Assembly (NCBI GenBank): GCA_963778075.1
Contig: CAVZTJ010000001.1
Span: 248,001 to 312,000 of the forward strand
DNA from: JASHPR01 sp963778075
Lineage (GTDB): Bacteria; Actinomycetota; Actinomycetes; Streptosporangiales; Streptosporangiaceae
Direction of reading: 5' to 3'
DNA: 64,000 bases
Position numbers and translations under genes: made by a program. Of this stretch, positions 25,415 to 33,452 are shown piece by piece (within the stretch, counting starts at the first letter, position 1; each line of letters starts with the position of its first letter). The notes beneath the pieces were generated by a model. It was given only the letters and a program-made list of their open reading frames with translations. It was not told where the DNA came from and did no database searches.

Positions 25415-26782
25415 TCAGTCGAACGCTGACCCCGGGCCAAGCATGCCCTGCGGGTCGAAGGCGTGCTTCACCCGGCGCATGAGCGCGACGGCCACCGGGT
25501 CGGCCAGCTCCAGCCAGTAGCTCTTCTTGGCGTGGCCGATGCCGTGCTCGCCGCTGATCGCGCCGCCCCGGGATACCGCTGCGGCGAAGATGTCGCGCAG
25601 CAGGCCGGCGCGCGCCTCCGCATCGGGCTGGAACACCGCGAGGTGCACGTTGCCGTCGCCCGCGTGCCCGGTGCCGACGGCGAGACCGCCGTGATCCTTG
25701 GCGATCTCGGCCACCTCGGCCAGGAAGCCCGCCATGGCGGCGCGCGGCACCACGGTGTCCAGGATGTCGTCGGCCCCCGCCCCCTTGGCCGTCCAGAACG
25801 CCTTTTCCCGGGCCTCGATCAGCCGCCGCGCGGCCGCGGCGGGCAGCACATAGACGTCCGGGGCGCCCAGATGCGTCAGCAGCCCGGCCGCCTCCTCGGT
25901 GGCCTCGGCCAGGCGCTCGTCGTTGCGCTCCTCGAGCACTACTACGAGGTAGGCCAGCGCCTTGTCCCGGATGGCCGCCGGGATCCCGAGGTCGATGCCC
26001 TCGTTCGCGGTGATCACGGACATCGTCACCATGTCGATGTACTCGAGGATGAGCGGCCCGATGCCGCTGTTCACGATCGCCGGGACGGCGGCGGTCACCT
26101 TGTCGAGTGACGGGAACGGCGCCAGCACGGTGGCCTGGGCGGGCAGCCGCGGGTAGAGCCGGACCGTGGCCTGGGTGACCAGCGCGAGGGTGCCCTCCGA
26201 GCCGATGATCAGCTGGGTGAGGTCGTACCCGCCGCTCTCCTTGACGATCTTCCCGCCGGTGCGCAGCACCTCGCCGGACGCGAGCACGGCCTCGAGGCCG
26301 AGCACGTGGCGGCGGGTGATGCCGTACTTGACCGCCCGCATTCCGCCGGCGTTGGTGGCGACGGTCCCGCCCAGGCTGGCGCTCATCTCGCCGGGATACA
26401 CCGGGTACACCAGGCCGTGCGCCGCCGAGGCCTCATCCAGCTCGGCCAGGGTCACGCCGGCCTGCACGACGGCCGCATGGTTCGCGGTGTCGATCTCGAG
26501 CACCCGGTTCATCCGCTCGAACGACACCACGAGGCCCCCGCTGTCGGGCACCGCAGCGCCGGAAAGCCCGGTCCCCGAGCCGCGCGCGGTCACCTTCAGG
26601 CCATGGGCGGCAGCGACCCGCAGCACGGCCGTCACCTCGGCGGTGCTGCCCGGCCTGACCACGAGCGCCGGCGGGACGGCCGCGACGGTGAGGCTCTCGT
26701 CGTGCCCGTACTCCGGCGGGCTGTCGGAAAGCACATGATCAATGCCCACGGCCTCGCCGAGCGCCGATCGCAGGTCGGTCAC
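25415..26782 (-). CDS. FAD-linked 2-hydroxyacid dehydrogenase (GlcD/D-lactate dehydrogenase type)
   Basis: 455 aa, vanillyl-alcohol-oxidase fold. FAD-binding PCMH segment: TARGSGTGLSGAAVPDSGG, YPGEMSASLGGTVATNAGGM, IVKESGGYDLTQLIIGSEGT. C-terminal FAD-oxidase domain has TGHAGDGNVHLAVF (metal/substrate histidines) and SGEHGIGHAKK. Oxidises a D-2-hydroxyacid to the 2-oxoacid. It is the first gene of a two-gene unit with the ThDP enzyme 31 bp downstream, suggesting sequential oxidation and decarboxylation. Start GTG 26782 with GGAGGG upstream. Confidence 0.88.
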   Translation of the reverse strand: MTDLRSALGEAVGIDHVLSDSPPEYGHDESLTVAAVPPALVVRPGSTAEVTAVLRVAAAHGLKVTARGSGTGLSGAAVPDSGGLVVSFERMNRVLEIDTANHAAVVQAGVTLAELDEASAAHGLVYPVYPGEMSASLGGTVATNAGGMRAVKYGITRRHVLGLEAVLASGEVLRTGGKIVKESGGYDLTQLIIGSEGTLALVTQATVRLYPRLPAQATVLAPFPSLDKVTAAVPAIVNSGIGPLILEYIDMVTMSVITANEGIDLGIPAAIRDKALAYLVVVLEERNDERLAEATEEAAGLLTHLGAPDVYVLPAAAARRLIEAREKAFWTAKGAGADDILDTVVPRAAMAGFLAEVAEIAKDHGGLAVGTGHAGDGNVHLAVFQPDAEARAGLLRDIFAAAVSRGGAISGEHGIGHAKKSYWLELADPVAVALMRRVKHAFDPQGMLGPGSAFD

Positions 26783-26929
26783 CAGGCCCTCCTCACGTGA
26801 CGGCGATCTTGATAGGTTACCGGCTGGTAACGAAGACTATCCGGAACGGGACGCCCCGGAGTGCCCTGGCCAGCCAAACTCCCCCTGTTCGCGAGCCTGT
26901 CACGTCGCGTTCCGCGTTCCAGCACCTTC

Positions 26930-27215
26930 CGACGCGCGCCCCGAGCGCGCGATCGGCGCGCTGGCCGAACTGCGCCGGCGGGGCGTGCGCGCCGTCCTCG
27001 TCGTCGCGGGCGACGGCCCGCTGCGCAGGCCGCTGCAGGCCAGCGCCGCCCGGCTGCCGGTCAGGTTTCTCGGCCACGTGGCCAGCCGCGAGTCGCTGGC
27101 GAAGCTGCTCGCGACCGCGGATGTGGTCATCGCCCCCAGCCCGGCCGAGACGTTCGGCCTTTCCGCTCTCGAGGCGCTGGCCAGCGGCACCCCGGTGGTG
27201 GTGAGCAGCCGCTCG
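26930..27215 (+). pseudogene. GT4 glycosyltransferase, C-terminal domain fragment
   Basis: Reads ALAELRRRGVRAVLVVAGDG, VRFLGHVASRESLAKLLATA, DVVIAPSPAETFGLSALEAL, ASGTPVVVSS: the nucleotide-sugar-binding half of a GT4 enzyme with its E(x7)E motif. There is no N-terminal acceptor domain and the frame breaks right after GTPVVVSS. The missing start and sudden junction with an esterase end mark it as a deletion remnant of an adjacent GT4-SGNH gene pair. Confidence 0.8.
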
Positions 27216-27216
27216 C

Positions 27217-27532
27217 CGACCTGCGCGGGCTGATCGGCGCCGTTCCCCGCGGCACGGTCGTGCTCGACCTCCCGCTGCCCACCGGGATCTGGGGCATCCT
27301 CGGCCGGGCCAGCGTGCCCTACGTGGCCCGGATCAACCAGACCATCCGTCAAGCCGCCGCCGTCCGCGGCCTGCCGGTCGCCGAGGTGTCCGCCCACTTC
27401 CTGCCGCCCTGGGCCGGGAAGTTCGGCCCGGACAACTTCCACCCCAGCCAGGACGGCTACCGCGACTGGGCGCGCGCGCTGCTCACCGCCATTCCGGCCG
27501 GCACCGAGATCGCCGCGGTCCCCACGCTGTGA
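27217..27532 (+). pseudogene. SGNH/GDSL hydrolase, C-terminal fragment
   Basis: In another frame than the GT4 piece: PRGTVVLDLPLPTGIWGILG, VARINQTIRQAAAVRGLPV, and GPDNFHPSQDGYRDWARALL with the catalytic Asp-x-x-His block. The N-terminal GDS nucleophile part is missing. The stop overlaps the next gene start as GTGA, showing that this was the original 3' end of a functional gene. Confidence 0.8.
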
Positions 27533-27849
27533 CGCAGCCCTCCGGCGCCACGGTCGTGATCTCGCGCAAGCGGGGAGGATGGCGGGACCGCGCCAGGAGC
27601 TACCTGGTCATGCTCGACGATCAGCACGTCGCGAAGATCAGGCACGGCCAGCGGATCGAGGTTCCGGTGCCGGCCGGCCAGCACGAGCTCTTCCTGAAGA
27701 TCGCCTGGTGCCAGAGCCGGTCCTTCACCTTTGACGCGCGGCCAGGGGAAGCCGTCGAGTTCCGGTGCGAGCCAGGTGGGTCAGCGGCGGCCGCGCTGGG
27801 GCAGGTGCTGGCCGACACGGACGCGTACATCAAGCTGACCCGGGTCTAG
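27529..27849 (+). CDS. Small beta-rich protein, PEGA-like (106 aa)
   Basis: VVISRKRGGWRDRARSYLVM, LDDQHVAKIRHGQRIEVPVP, AGQHELFLKIAWCQSRSFTF, DARPGEAVEFRCEPG: a single beta-sandwich-like unit in which a short protein attribute is followed by PAGQHEL, as in PEGA and related surface domains. GTG overlaps the upstream hydrolase stop. No signal peptide. Known from actinomycetes as a short hypothetical protein; function unknown. Confidence 0.6.
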   Translation: MTQPSGATVVISRKRGGWRDRARSYLVMLDDQHVAKIRHGQRIEVPVPAGQHELFLKIAWCQSRSFTFDARPGEAVEFRCEPGGSAAAALGQVLADTDAYIKLTRV

Positions 27850-27927
27850 CTGACGGCGGCGCGCGCCCAGGTCCGTTGGCAACTGGAAGCGCCGACGGGT
27901 TCGCTGGTCATGGGAGGCTTGGTGGCC

Positions 27928-28641
27928 ATGTCCACGGAAACAGGCCGCGCCAGGCGGCAGGACGACATGCCAAGCGTCGATCGCCTGCTCGCCCTGTCCG
28001 ACGGCGTGGTGGCGATCGCGCTCACCCTGCTCGTGCTGCAGCTGCGGGTGCCGTCTCTGCCGAGCGCGTCGGCGGACTCGGCGTCGGCCCTGGCCTCGGC
28101 GCTGGCCAGGGGCGGCGACCAGCTGACCGCTTATGTGATCTCGTTTTACGTCGTCGCGCAGTTCTGGCTGGTCCACCACCGGGTGTTCCAGCATCTGGTC
28201 GGGCAGGAGGAGGGCCTGGCGTGGTGGAACTTCGGGTTCCTGTTCACGATCACGATCATGCCGTTCACCAGCGACCTGCTCGGTGAGTACGGCAGCAACC
28301 CGCTCGCCGTCGACATCTTCGCCCTGAACCTGCTGCTGGCCACCCTGGCCACGCAGGCGACGTCTGAACTCGGGCGGCGCCGCGGCCTGTTGACTCCTGG
28401 GTCGCACAGCGATGCCCGGCGGGGCGGACTGCTGCGCTCGGTGGGAACTGTAACGATCCTCGCCGCGTCCATGGGTCTGGCCTGGGTGAACGCGGGTAAC
28501 GCGAAGTTTGTCTGGCTCTTGCTCGCCGTTATACCGAATCTCGTCGACCGGTGGATGCGCAAGCACCCCGGGCCCCAGGACCCGGCACCTGCGGCCGGGC
28601 CATCCGGCGCTGCCGGGCCGTCTGGCGACGGTCCGCGTTAG
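27928..28641 (+). CDS. TMEM175-family potassium channel-like protein
   Basis: 237 aa. The N-terminal LLALSDGVVAIALTLLVLQL is the (F/L)SDGV-type TM1 signature of bacterial TMEM175 channels, where the conserved Ser and Asp are structurally important. Six TM helices are predictable, with WLVHHRVFQH and LLGEYG between them, followed by a Pro/Gly-rich tail. ATG 27928 is preferred, with GGAGG eleven bases upstream; ATG 27910 is possible. Expected role: potassium conductance at the membrane. Confidence 0.8.
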   Translation: MSTETGRARRQDDMPSVDRLLALSDGVVAIALTLLVLQLRVPSLPSASADSASALASALARGGDQLTAYVISFYVVAQFWLVHHRVFQHLVGQEEGLAWWNFGFLFTITIMPFTSDLLGEYGSNPLAVDIFALNLLLATLATQATSELGRRRGLLTPGSHSDARRGGLLRSVGTVTILAASMGLAWVNAGNAKFVWLLLAVIPNLVDRWMRKHPGPQDPAPAAGPSGAAGPSGDGPR

Positions 28642-28686
28642 CGCTGGCGCGTAGGCTGCGGTAAAAGGAGCAGGTAGGAGGCGGCC

Positions 28687-29466
28687 GTGGAGTACGAGCA
28701 CATCCTGGTCGAGCGATCCGGCGAGTTCGCCACCGTGACGATGAACCGGCCGCAGCGGCGCAACGCGCTGTCGCTGCCGCACATGCGCGAACTGATCGCG
28801 GCATTCGGCGAGATCGGCGACAGCGACGCGATCGGCATCGTGCTGGCCGGAAACGGCCCAGTTTTCAGCGCCGGGCACGACTTCTCGGACGTCGTCGACG
28901 GCGATCTGGCCGCGGTTCGCTCCCTGCTGCAGACCTGCACCGAGCTGATGGACCTCATCCAGCACGTGCCGCAGCCGGTAGTAGCGCGGGTGCACGGGCT
29001 TGCCACGGCGGCCGGCTGCCAGCTCGTCGCCACCTGCGATCTGGCCGTGGCCAGCGAGAACGCGGGCTTCGCCACACCGGGCGGCAAGGGCGGCTGGTTC
29101 TGCCACACTCCGATGGTGGCGGTCGCCAGGAACGTCGGCAGGAAGCGGGCCGTGGAGATGGCCATGTCCGGCGACGTGATCGACGCCAGGACCGCGCTGG
29201 ACTGGGGCCTTGTCAACCGGGTCGTGCCCGCGGACCAGCTCGACTCCGCCACCGCCGACCTGCTCGAACGGGTGACGCTCGGCTCCGCCGAGAGCAAGGG
29301 CATCGGCAAGCAGGCCCTGTACGCCCAGATCGACCTGGACCAGCCGAAGGCGTACGCGTACGCCATCGAGGTGATGGCCGCGACCAGCCAGCTCCCGGAC
29401 GCGCGCGAGGGGATGCATGCGTTCCTGGAGAAGCGCAAGCCCGAGTGGCGCCGCGCCCGGCCCTGA
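28687..29466 (+). CDS. Crotonase-fold protein, ECHDC3-like
   Basis: 259 aa enoyl-CoA hydratase/isomerase superfamily member. RPQRRNALSLPHM and SAGHDFSD give the CoA-binding and oxyanion regions. GLATAAGCQLVATCDLAVAS followed by FATPGGKGGWFCHTP matches eukaryotic ECHDC3 much better than true hydratases: both catalytic glutamates of crotonase are replaced (Q in AGCQL, G in TPGG). It is thus unlikely to be a hydratase; isomerase, thioesterase-like or structural roles are possible. GTG start. Not in an obvious operon with beta-oxidation genes. Confidence 0.82.
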   Translation: MEYEHILVERSGEFATVTMNRPQRRNALSLPHMRELIAAFGEIGDSDAIGIVLAGNGPVFSAGHDFSDVVDGDLAAVRSLLQTCTELMDLIQHVPQPVVARVHGLATAAGCQLVATCDLAVASENAGFATPGGKGGWFCHTPMVAVARNVGRKRAVEMAMSGDVIDARTALDWGLVNRVVPADQLDSATADLLERVTLGSAESKGIGKQALYAQIDLDQPKAYAYAIEVMAATSQLPDAREGMHAFLEKRKPEWRRARP

Positions 29467-29573
29467 ACCCAGCCATAGCGCCCCATTCGCCGCCGCGACC
29501 GGAGGATTATCCCGGCGCGAAATGGGAAGTCAGATCGGCCACACCTGTTGACGCCAACCAACACGAGGCCGCT

Positions 29574-29921
29574 ATGACAACTACCGCCGACACCCTGGCG
29601 GAGTGGTGGTCGCTCGCCGCCTGCCAGTCCGCCGACCCGGACCTGTTCTTCCCGATCTCCGGATCGGGTCCCGCCCTCGGGCAGGCCGCTCGCGCGAAGG
29701 CGGTCTGCACCGCCTGCCCGGTGCGCAGCGACTGCCTTCGTTACGCGCTGGCCGCCGGGCCCCTCCAGGGAGTCTGGGGCGGCCTGACCGAGGAGGAGCG
29801 CCGCCTGCTGCGGCAGCGCGAGGCAAAGGCACGCCTGCGCGCGTCGCGGACCGCTTCGCCCCTCCTCGCGGCCGGCCTGGGCCGGCGCGGATGTTTAGAG
29901 CCCGCCATACCGGACAGCTAG
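29574..29921 (+). CDS. WhiB-family iron-sulfur transcription factor
   Basis: 115 aa. Four cluster cysteines: one in AACQSADPDLFF, then VCTACPVRSDCLRYAL (C-x-x-C-x5-C), followed by GVWGGLTEEERR, the beta-turn motif, and a basic DNA-binding tail (RQREAKARLRASR). Binds a 4Fe-4S cluster and acts with the sigma-A subunit. Subtype cannot be set; no AT-hook, so not WhiB7-like by that criterion. ATG 29574 is chosen over longer readings as it gives the usual N-terminus. Confidence 0.93.
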   Translation: MTTTADTLAEWWSLAACQSADPDLFFPISGSGPALGQAARAKAVCTACPVRSDCLRYALAAGPLQGVWGGLTEEERRLLRQREAKARLRASRTASPLLAAGLGRRGCLEPAIPDS

Positions 29922-29956
29922 GACCACGTCGTCGGCTCAAAAGGAGGGCAGAGCCA

Positions 29957-30028
29957 TTTATATCGGAATTGGAACCGTCGTAGTCATCGTCATCATCGTG
30001 CTGATCATTTTCGCCTTGCGGCGATAGT
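29957..30028 (+). CDS. Tiny single-TM protein, 23 aa, ATT start codon
   Basis: AAAGGAGGG (29941-29949) is a near-perfect Shine-Dalgarno, followed after seven to eight bases by ATT-TAT-ATC. The frame reads (M)YIGIGTVVVIVIIVLIIF then ALRR and TAG: one continuous membrane helix with a basic end, so the positive-inside rule fits. There is no ATG, GTG, TTG or CTG between the upstream in-frame stop/whiB end and this site, so ATT is the only initiator in reach. A perfect 12-bp terminator hairpin starts 18 bp after the stop. Too short for gene callers. Function unknown. Confidence 0.65.
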
Positions 30029-30046
30029 AACGTGCCGCTCCAATAG

Positions 30047-30074
30047 GCCGCCTGCTGCAATCAGCAGGCGGCCT
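30047..30074 (+). terminator. Strong hairpin terminator
   Basis: Perfect 12-bp stem GGCCGCCTGCTG / CAGCAGGCGGCC with a CAAT loop, 18 bp after the tiny membrane-peptide stop. No T-run, but the stem strength and position support termination of whiB and the peptide gene. Confidence 0.8.
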
Positions 30075-30162
30075 TCGGCTGCGTGAGGTCATTTTTCCCG
30101 AGTCTGCGGCGGCGGGCGGCGGGCCTCGGCGGCGATTTCCAGCGCCTTGCCGGTGTAGACCT

Positions 30163-30415
30163 GCGGTGCCCGCGGGCGAGGCGCTGCGGATCCGCAACGA
30201 GCGGCGGCTGAGCGCGCTGGGCATCGCCAGGGGCCGCGGGCCGGCGTGCCCGGTCGAGCCGATGGACGTTGGACGCCACCGCCGACCGCAAGACCGGGAC
30301 GCTCCGGGTGAACGCGGTTCACCGGGACGTGCAGTTCACCAAGCCGATGACCGCGGCGGTCGACCGGGAGATCGCCGACCTGGCCCGCTGGCTCAAGCTG
30401 GATCTCGAGATGCCC
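30163..30415 (+). pseudogene. YcaQ-like winged-helix (DUF1006/HTH_42) protein remnant
   Basis: Two frames: AGEALRIRNERRLSALGIAR (from 30163) and DATADRKTGTLRVNAVHRDV with DREIADLARWLKLDLE (from 30272). Both fit the middle and C-terminal part of crosslink-repair-type winged-helix proteins, where a segment like RVDLKADRAAGVLRV precedes a helix ending AGWLGLD. No start, frameshift, and the 3' end runs into the marR gene. A decayed remnant, assigned by recalled family pattern only. Confidence 0.4.
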
Positions 30416-30857
30416 GGTCCTGCGGGGCAGCGAGCCCCTGCATGACGTCTGCGAGTGCCTCGAGGGCCGGAAGCGCTTCGGTCAGAGAGGCCACCTGATC
30501 CGCGGTGAGCTGGGTGAGGCACTCCGATACCGCTGCCGCGCGGCGGGCCTTGATCTGCTGGTCGATCCGCTTCCCCTCGGCCGTGCTGACCACCGAGGCG
30601 CTGCGCAGGTCGGTCGGATCGGGAATCCGGTCGATGAGATCCATCCCGTGCAGCTTGCTGACCACACGGGACAGCATGGTCGGATTCAGCCGCTCGATCT
30701 CGCTGAGCTCGGACAGGCTCAGCGGCCCGCGCGCGACGATCAGCCCGAGCACCGACGCCTGCGACGGGGTGAGGCCGGCCCCGGTCGAGGACGCGTTGAG
30801 CTGCCGGGCGAGCTTTCCGACGACCCGGCGGAGGCGGATCGCCCCGTCATCGTCCAT
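30393..30857 (-). CDS. MarR-family transcriptional regulator
   Basis: 154 aa, all-helical winged-helix fold: GLTPSQASVLGLIVARGPLS, LSELSEIERLNPTMLSRVVS (recognition helix), LHGMDLIDRIPDPTDLRSAS (wing), then a dimerisation helix. Divergent from an MFS exporter with a TTGCC/GGCAA inverted repeat between them, so it most likely represses the exporter and itself and is released by a small ligand. Confidence 0.9.
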   Translation of the reverse strand: MDDDGAIRLRRVVGKLARQLNASSTGAGLTPSQASVLGLIVARGPLSLSELSEIERLNPTMLSRVVSKLHGMDLIDRIPDPTDLRSASVVSTAEGKRIDQQIKARRAAAVSECLTQLTADQVASLTEALPALEALADVMQGLAAPQDRASRDPA

Positions 30858-30889
30858 GGCCTAGCCTTCCATCTTCCCGGAACAGATAG

Positions 30890-30903
30890 TTGCCTTTCGG
30901 CAA
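30890..30903. promoter_or_regulatory. MarR operator candidate
   Basis: TTGCCtttcGGCAA, a perfect 5-bp inverted repeat with a 4-bp spacer, in the 67-bp divergent region. The MFS GTG start lies 22 bp to the right and a TAATGT -10-like box between them. Typical spacing and composition for MarR sites. Confidence 0.6.
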
Positions 30904-30924
30904 GCAGTGTAATGTCATGGGGTA

Positions 30925-32331
30925 GTGGCTGAGCAGGTTACACACGCTGACCACGGCATCAATGGCGCCGCGGCCGAGCCCGCGCGCCGCCGGTACCTGG
31001 TCTTCGCCGTCGTATCGCTCGCGCTCATGATGTCTTCGGTCGACCAGACCATTGTGGCCACCGCGCTGAGCGCGATTCAGCACGACCTGCATGCTCAGGT
31101 GAACTGGAGCAGCTGGACGATCACCATCTACTCCCTCGGTCAGGTCCTGGTGATGCCGCTGGCGGGCAAGCTGGGCGACCAGTACGGCCGCAAGGAAATC
31201 TTCCTTGGCGCCGTCGTCCTGTTCACCACCGCCTCCCTGTGCTGCGGCTTCGCGAACGACATTTACCTGCTCATTGTGCTGCGCGCGGTCCAGGCAATCG
31301 GCGGCGGAGGCCTCATGCCGTCGGCCACCGGGATCATCTCGGAGATCTTCGGCACCGAGCGCGACCGCGCGGTCGGCCTTTTCTCGAGCATCTTCCCGAT
31401 CGGCGGCATCATCGGGCCGGTGCTGGGCGGCGTGTTCGTCACATACTGGTCCTGGCGCGGGATCTTCCTGGTGAACGTCCCGATCGGGATCGTGCTGCTG
31501 GTCCTGGGCACGCTGATCATCCCGGCCATCCCCCGGCGGCCCGACCGTCACCTCGACATCCGCGGGGTGGCGCTGCTGGGCGGAACGCTGCTGCCCGCCA
31601 TGCTCGGCATCGCATATCTCGGCGGCAGCAACGGCCACGTCACCAGCCCCGCGTTCCTCGTCCCGGAGTGCGCGGCGGTGGTCGCGTGCGTCCTCTTCTT
31701 GCGGCACACCGCCAAGGCGCCGTCGCCCTTTATCTCGCTGCGGTTCATCACCGGCCGGGGCTTCGGCATCATGAACCTGCTGAACTTCCTGTACGGCAGC
31801 GCCGTGCTGGGCTTTGCGCCGCTCGTTCCGCTGTATGCGCAGAACCGCTACGGCCTCCGGCCGCTTGCCGCTGGCACGCTCCTGACCGCCCGGGCGGTCG
31901 GGATGATCGCGACCGCCGGGCTGGCCGTCTACCTGCTGCGCCGGACGGGGTACCGGTGGCCGATGGCCGTGGGCTTCACGCTCATGGCGATCGGCGTGCT
32001 GGGCACGGCGCTCAGCCCCCACGGGCTCTCGCCCTACGGATGGCTGGTGCTGGCCACCGGCATCTGCGGCATCGGCATGGGCATCTCGACCCCGGCGTCC
32101 AACAACGCAACGCTGCAGCTCGCACCGGAGCACGCCGCCGCGGTAGCGGGGCTGCGCGGCATGTTCCGGCAGGCGGGAGCCATCACCGCGGTCTCGATCA
32201 CGGCGGCGATCGTCGCCCGCAGCACCAATCCGGGCATGACCCAGGCGCACGTCTTCATGGTCTTCGCGGCGATCACGGCCTGCTCGCTGCCACTCATCCT
32301 GCTGGTCCCCGAGCACCGCGGCCGCTGGTAA
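30925..32331 (+). CDS. MFS multidrug exporter, EmrB/QacA (DHA2) type
   Basis: 468 aa, hydrophobic throughout with 12-14 TM helices. Motif C-like GGIIGPVLGGVFVTYWSWRG and motif A-like GKLGDQYGRKEIF are clear; SVDQTIVATALSAIQHDL is the DHA2 N-terminal signature (D1 motif). Proton-driven export of drugs or other hydrophobic compounds is expected. Regulated by the divergent MarR protein. GTG start 30925. Confidence 0.9.
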   Translation: MAEQVTHADHGINGAAAEPARRRYLVFAVVSLALMMSSVDQTIVATALSAIQHDLHAQVNWSSWTITIYSLGQVLVMPLAGKLGDQYGRKEIFLGAVVLFTTASLCCGFANDIYLLIVLRAVQAIGGGGLMPSATGIISEIFGTERDRAVGLFSSIFPIGGIIGPVLGGVFVTYWSWRGIFLVNVPIGIVLLVLGTLIIPAIPRRPDRHLDIRGVALLGGTLLPAMLGIAYLGGSNGHVTSPAFLVPECAAVVACVLFLRHTAKAPSPFISLRFITGRGFGIMNLLNFLYGSAVLGFAPLVPLYAQNRYGLRPLAAGTLLTARAVGMIATAGLAVYLLRRTGYRWPMAVGFTLMAIGVLGTALSPHGLSPYGWLVLATGICGIGMGISTPASNNATLQLAPEHAAAVAGLRGMFRQAGAITAVSITAAIVARSTNPGMTQAHVFMVFAAITACSLPLILLVPEHRGRW

Positions 32332-32346
32332 CCGCGGCGCAGCCGG

Positions 32347-33372
32347 TCACACCCGCGCGATACGACGGCCCCTCGCGAACAGCGCCATGGCCATGGCGTG
32401 CAGCCGGTCGCCGATCGCAGCGTCCGTGAGCCCGGCGCAGGCCCGCGCGTTGGAGCTCTCCAGAATGATCCCGAGCTTGAAGCAGGCCAGCACGACGTAC
32501 CAGTCGAGCGCGTCGAGGCTGCGGTTGCTGACGGCGGAGTACGCGGCGACGATGTCGCTGACCGGGCCAACGTCGCCCGCCTCCCACAGCGCGCCGCCCG
32601 GTTCCACGGTCTCGTTCCCGTCGGGGATGCTGGCCACGAACCGGCCGAGGTCGACCAGCGGGTCACCGATCGTGGCCATCTCCCAGTCGAGCACCGCAGC
32701 GACCCGGGGCTGGCCCGCGTCCACCAGCAGGTTGCCGAAGTGAAAGTCACCGTGCATCAGGCCGGGAGGCTCGTCCGGCGGCTGATTGCCGGTCAGGAAC
32801 GCCGCCAGTTCATCCATGCCGGGCAAGGGCTCGCCCGGGTACCCGGGCAGGCGCCGGTAGCCCTCCCATTCCGCCTGCCAGCGGGGCACCTGCCGACTCA
32901 GGAACCCGTCCGGGCGCCCGAAGTCCGCCAGCCCCGCGGCCACGTAGTCGACGCAGCCGACCCGCGCCAGCTCGGTGGCGGCTTCCTGGCCCAGCTGCCG
33001 CCTTCCGGCGGCGGCCGCCGCGTAGGACGGCAGCCGCACCATCGGGTTGACCCCATCGACCGCGCGCATGATCACGAACGGGATGCCGAGCACAGACTCG
33101 TCCGCGCAGGTCGCGGCCCAGCCCGGGTGCGGTACGTCGGTGCAGGCCAGTGCCTCGAGCACCCGTGCTTCGCGCAGGATGATCTCCCCGGCCCGCGGCC
33201 GCGGGTGCCGCGACGGACGGCGCAGCACGTAGTCCGTGCCGGCCCGGCAGAACCGGACCAGCAGGTTCTGCGTGCCTCCTTCGAGCTGGACCAGGTCCTC
33301 CACCGGCCCCGGCGGGAAGCCCTGCGCATCGAGCCAGCCCGCCAGCGCGTCGGCATCGATCAAGTCGATCAA
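32347..33372 (-). CDS. Phosphotransferase (APH-family) protein
   Basis: About 341 aa aminoglycoside-phosphotransferase-like kinase fold. Brenner loop LMHGDFHFGNLLVD and metal loop LDWEMATIGDPLVDL are intact, so catalysis is likely. This type (FadE/ACAD10-like APH) often sits beside acyl-CoA metabolism genes, as here, divergent from an acyl-CoA synthetase, rather than conferring drug resistance. The frame is open to 33462, but that would overlap the divergent gene; TTG 33372 (LIDLIDADALAGWL) is the preferred start, uncertain. Confidence 0.8.
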   Translation of the reverse strand: MIDLIDADALAGWLDAQGFPPGPVEDLVQLEGGTQNLLVRFCRAGTDYVLRRPSRHPRPRAGEIILREARVLEALACTDVPHPGWAATCADESVLGIPFVIMRAVDGVNPMVRLPSYAAAAAGRRQLGQEAATELARVGCVDYVAAGLADFGRPDGFLSRQVPRWQAEWEGYRRLPGYPGEPLPGMDELAAFLTGNQPPDEPPGLMHGDFHFGNLLVDAGQPRVAAVLDWEMATIGDPLVDLGRFVASIPDGNETVEPGGALWEAGDVGPVSDIVAAYSAVSNRSLDALDWYVVLACFKLGIILESSNARACAGLTDAAIGDRLHAMAMALFARGRRIARV

Positions 33373-33452
33373 CGCAGCACCACGAAGCGACGAGGCTGGT
33401 CTGAAACGCCAGAAGACATATCTTTTACCGTAACGAGTCCCGAGGGGAGCGC

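Noticed and set aside
30847..32316. 489-aa minus-strand ORF opposite the MFS gene
   Set aside because: Charged, repetitive residue pattern typical of the antisense of hydrophobic genes; MFS motifs are unambiguous on the plus strand.
32347..33372. Aminoglycoside-resistance kinase
   Set aside because: Although it has the APH fold, its context with an acyl-CoA synthetase and its FadE/ACAD10-like sequence pattern do not support drug resistance.
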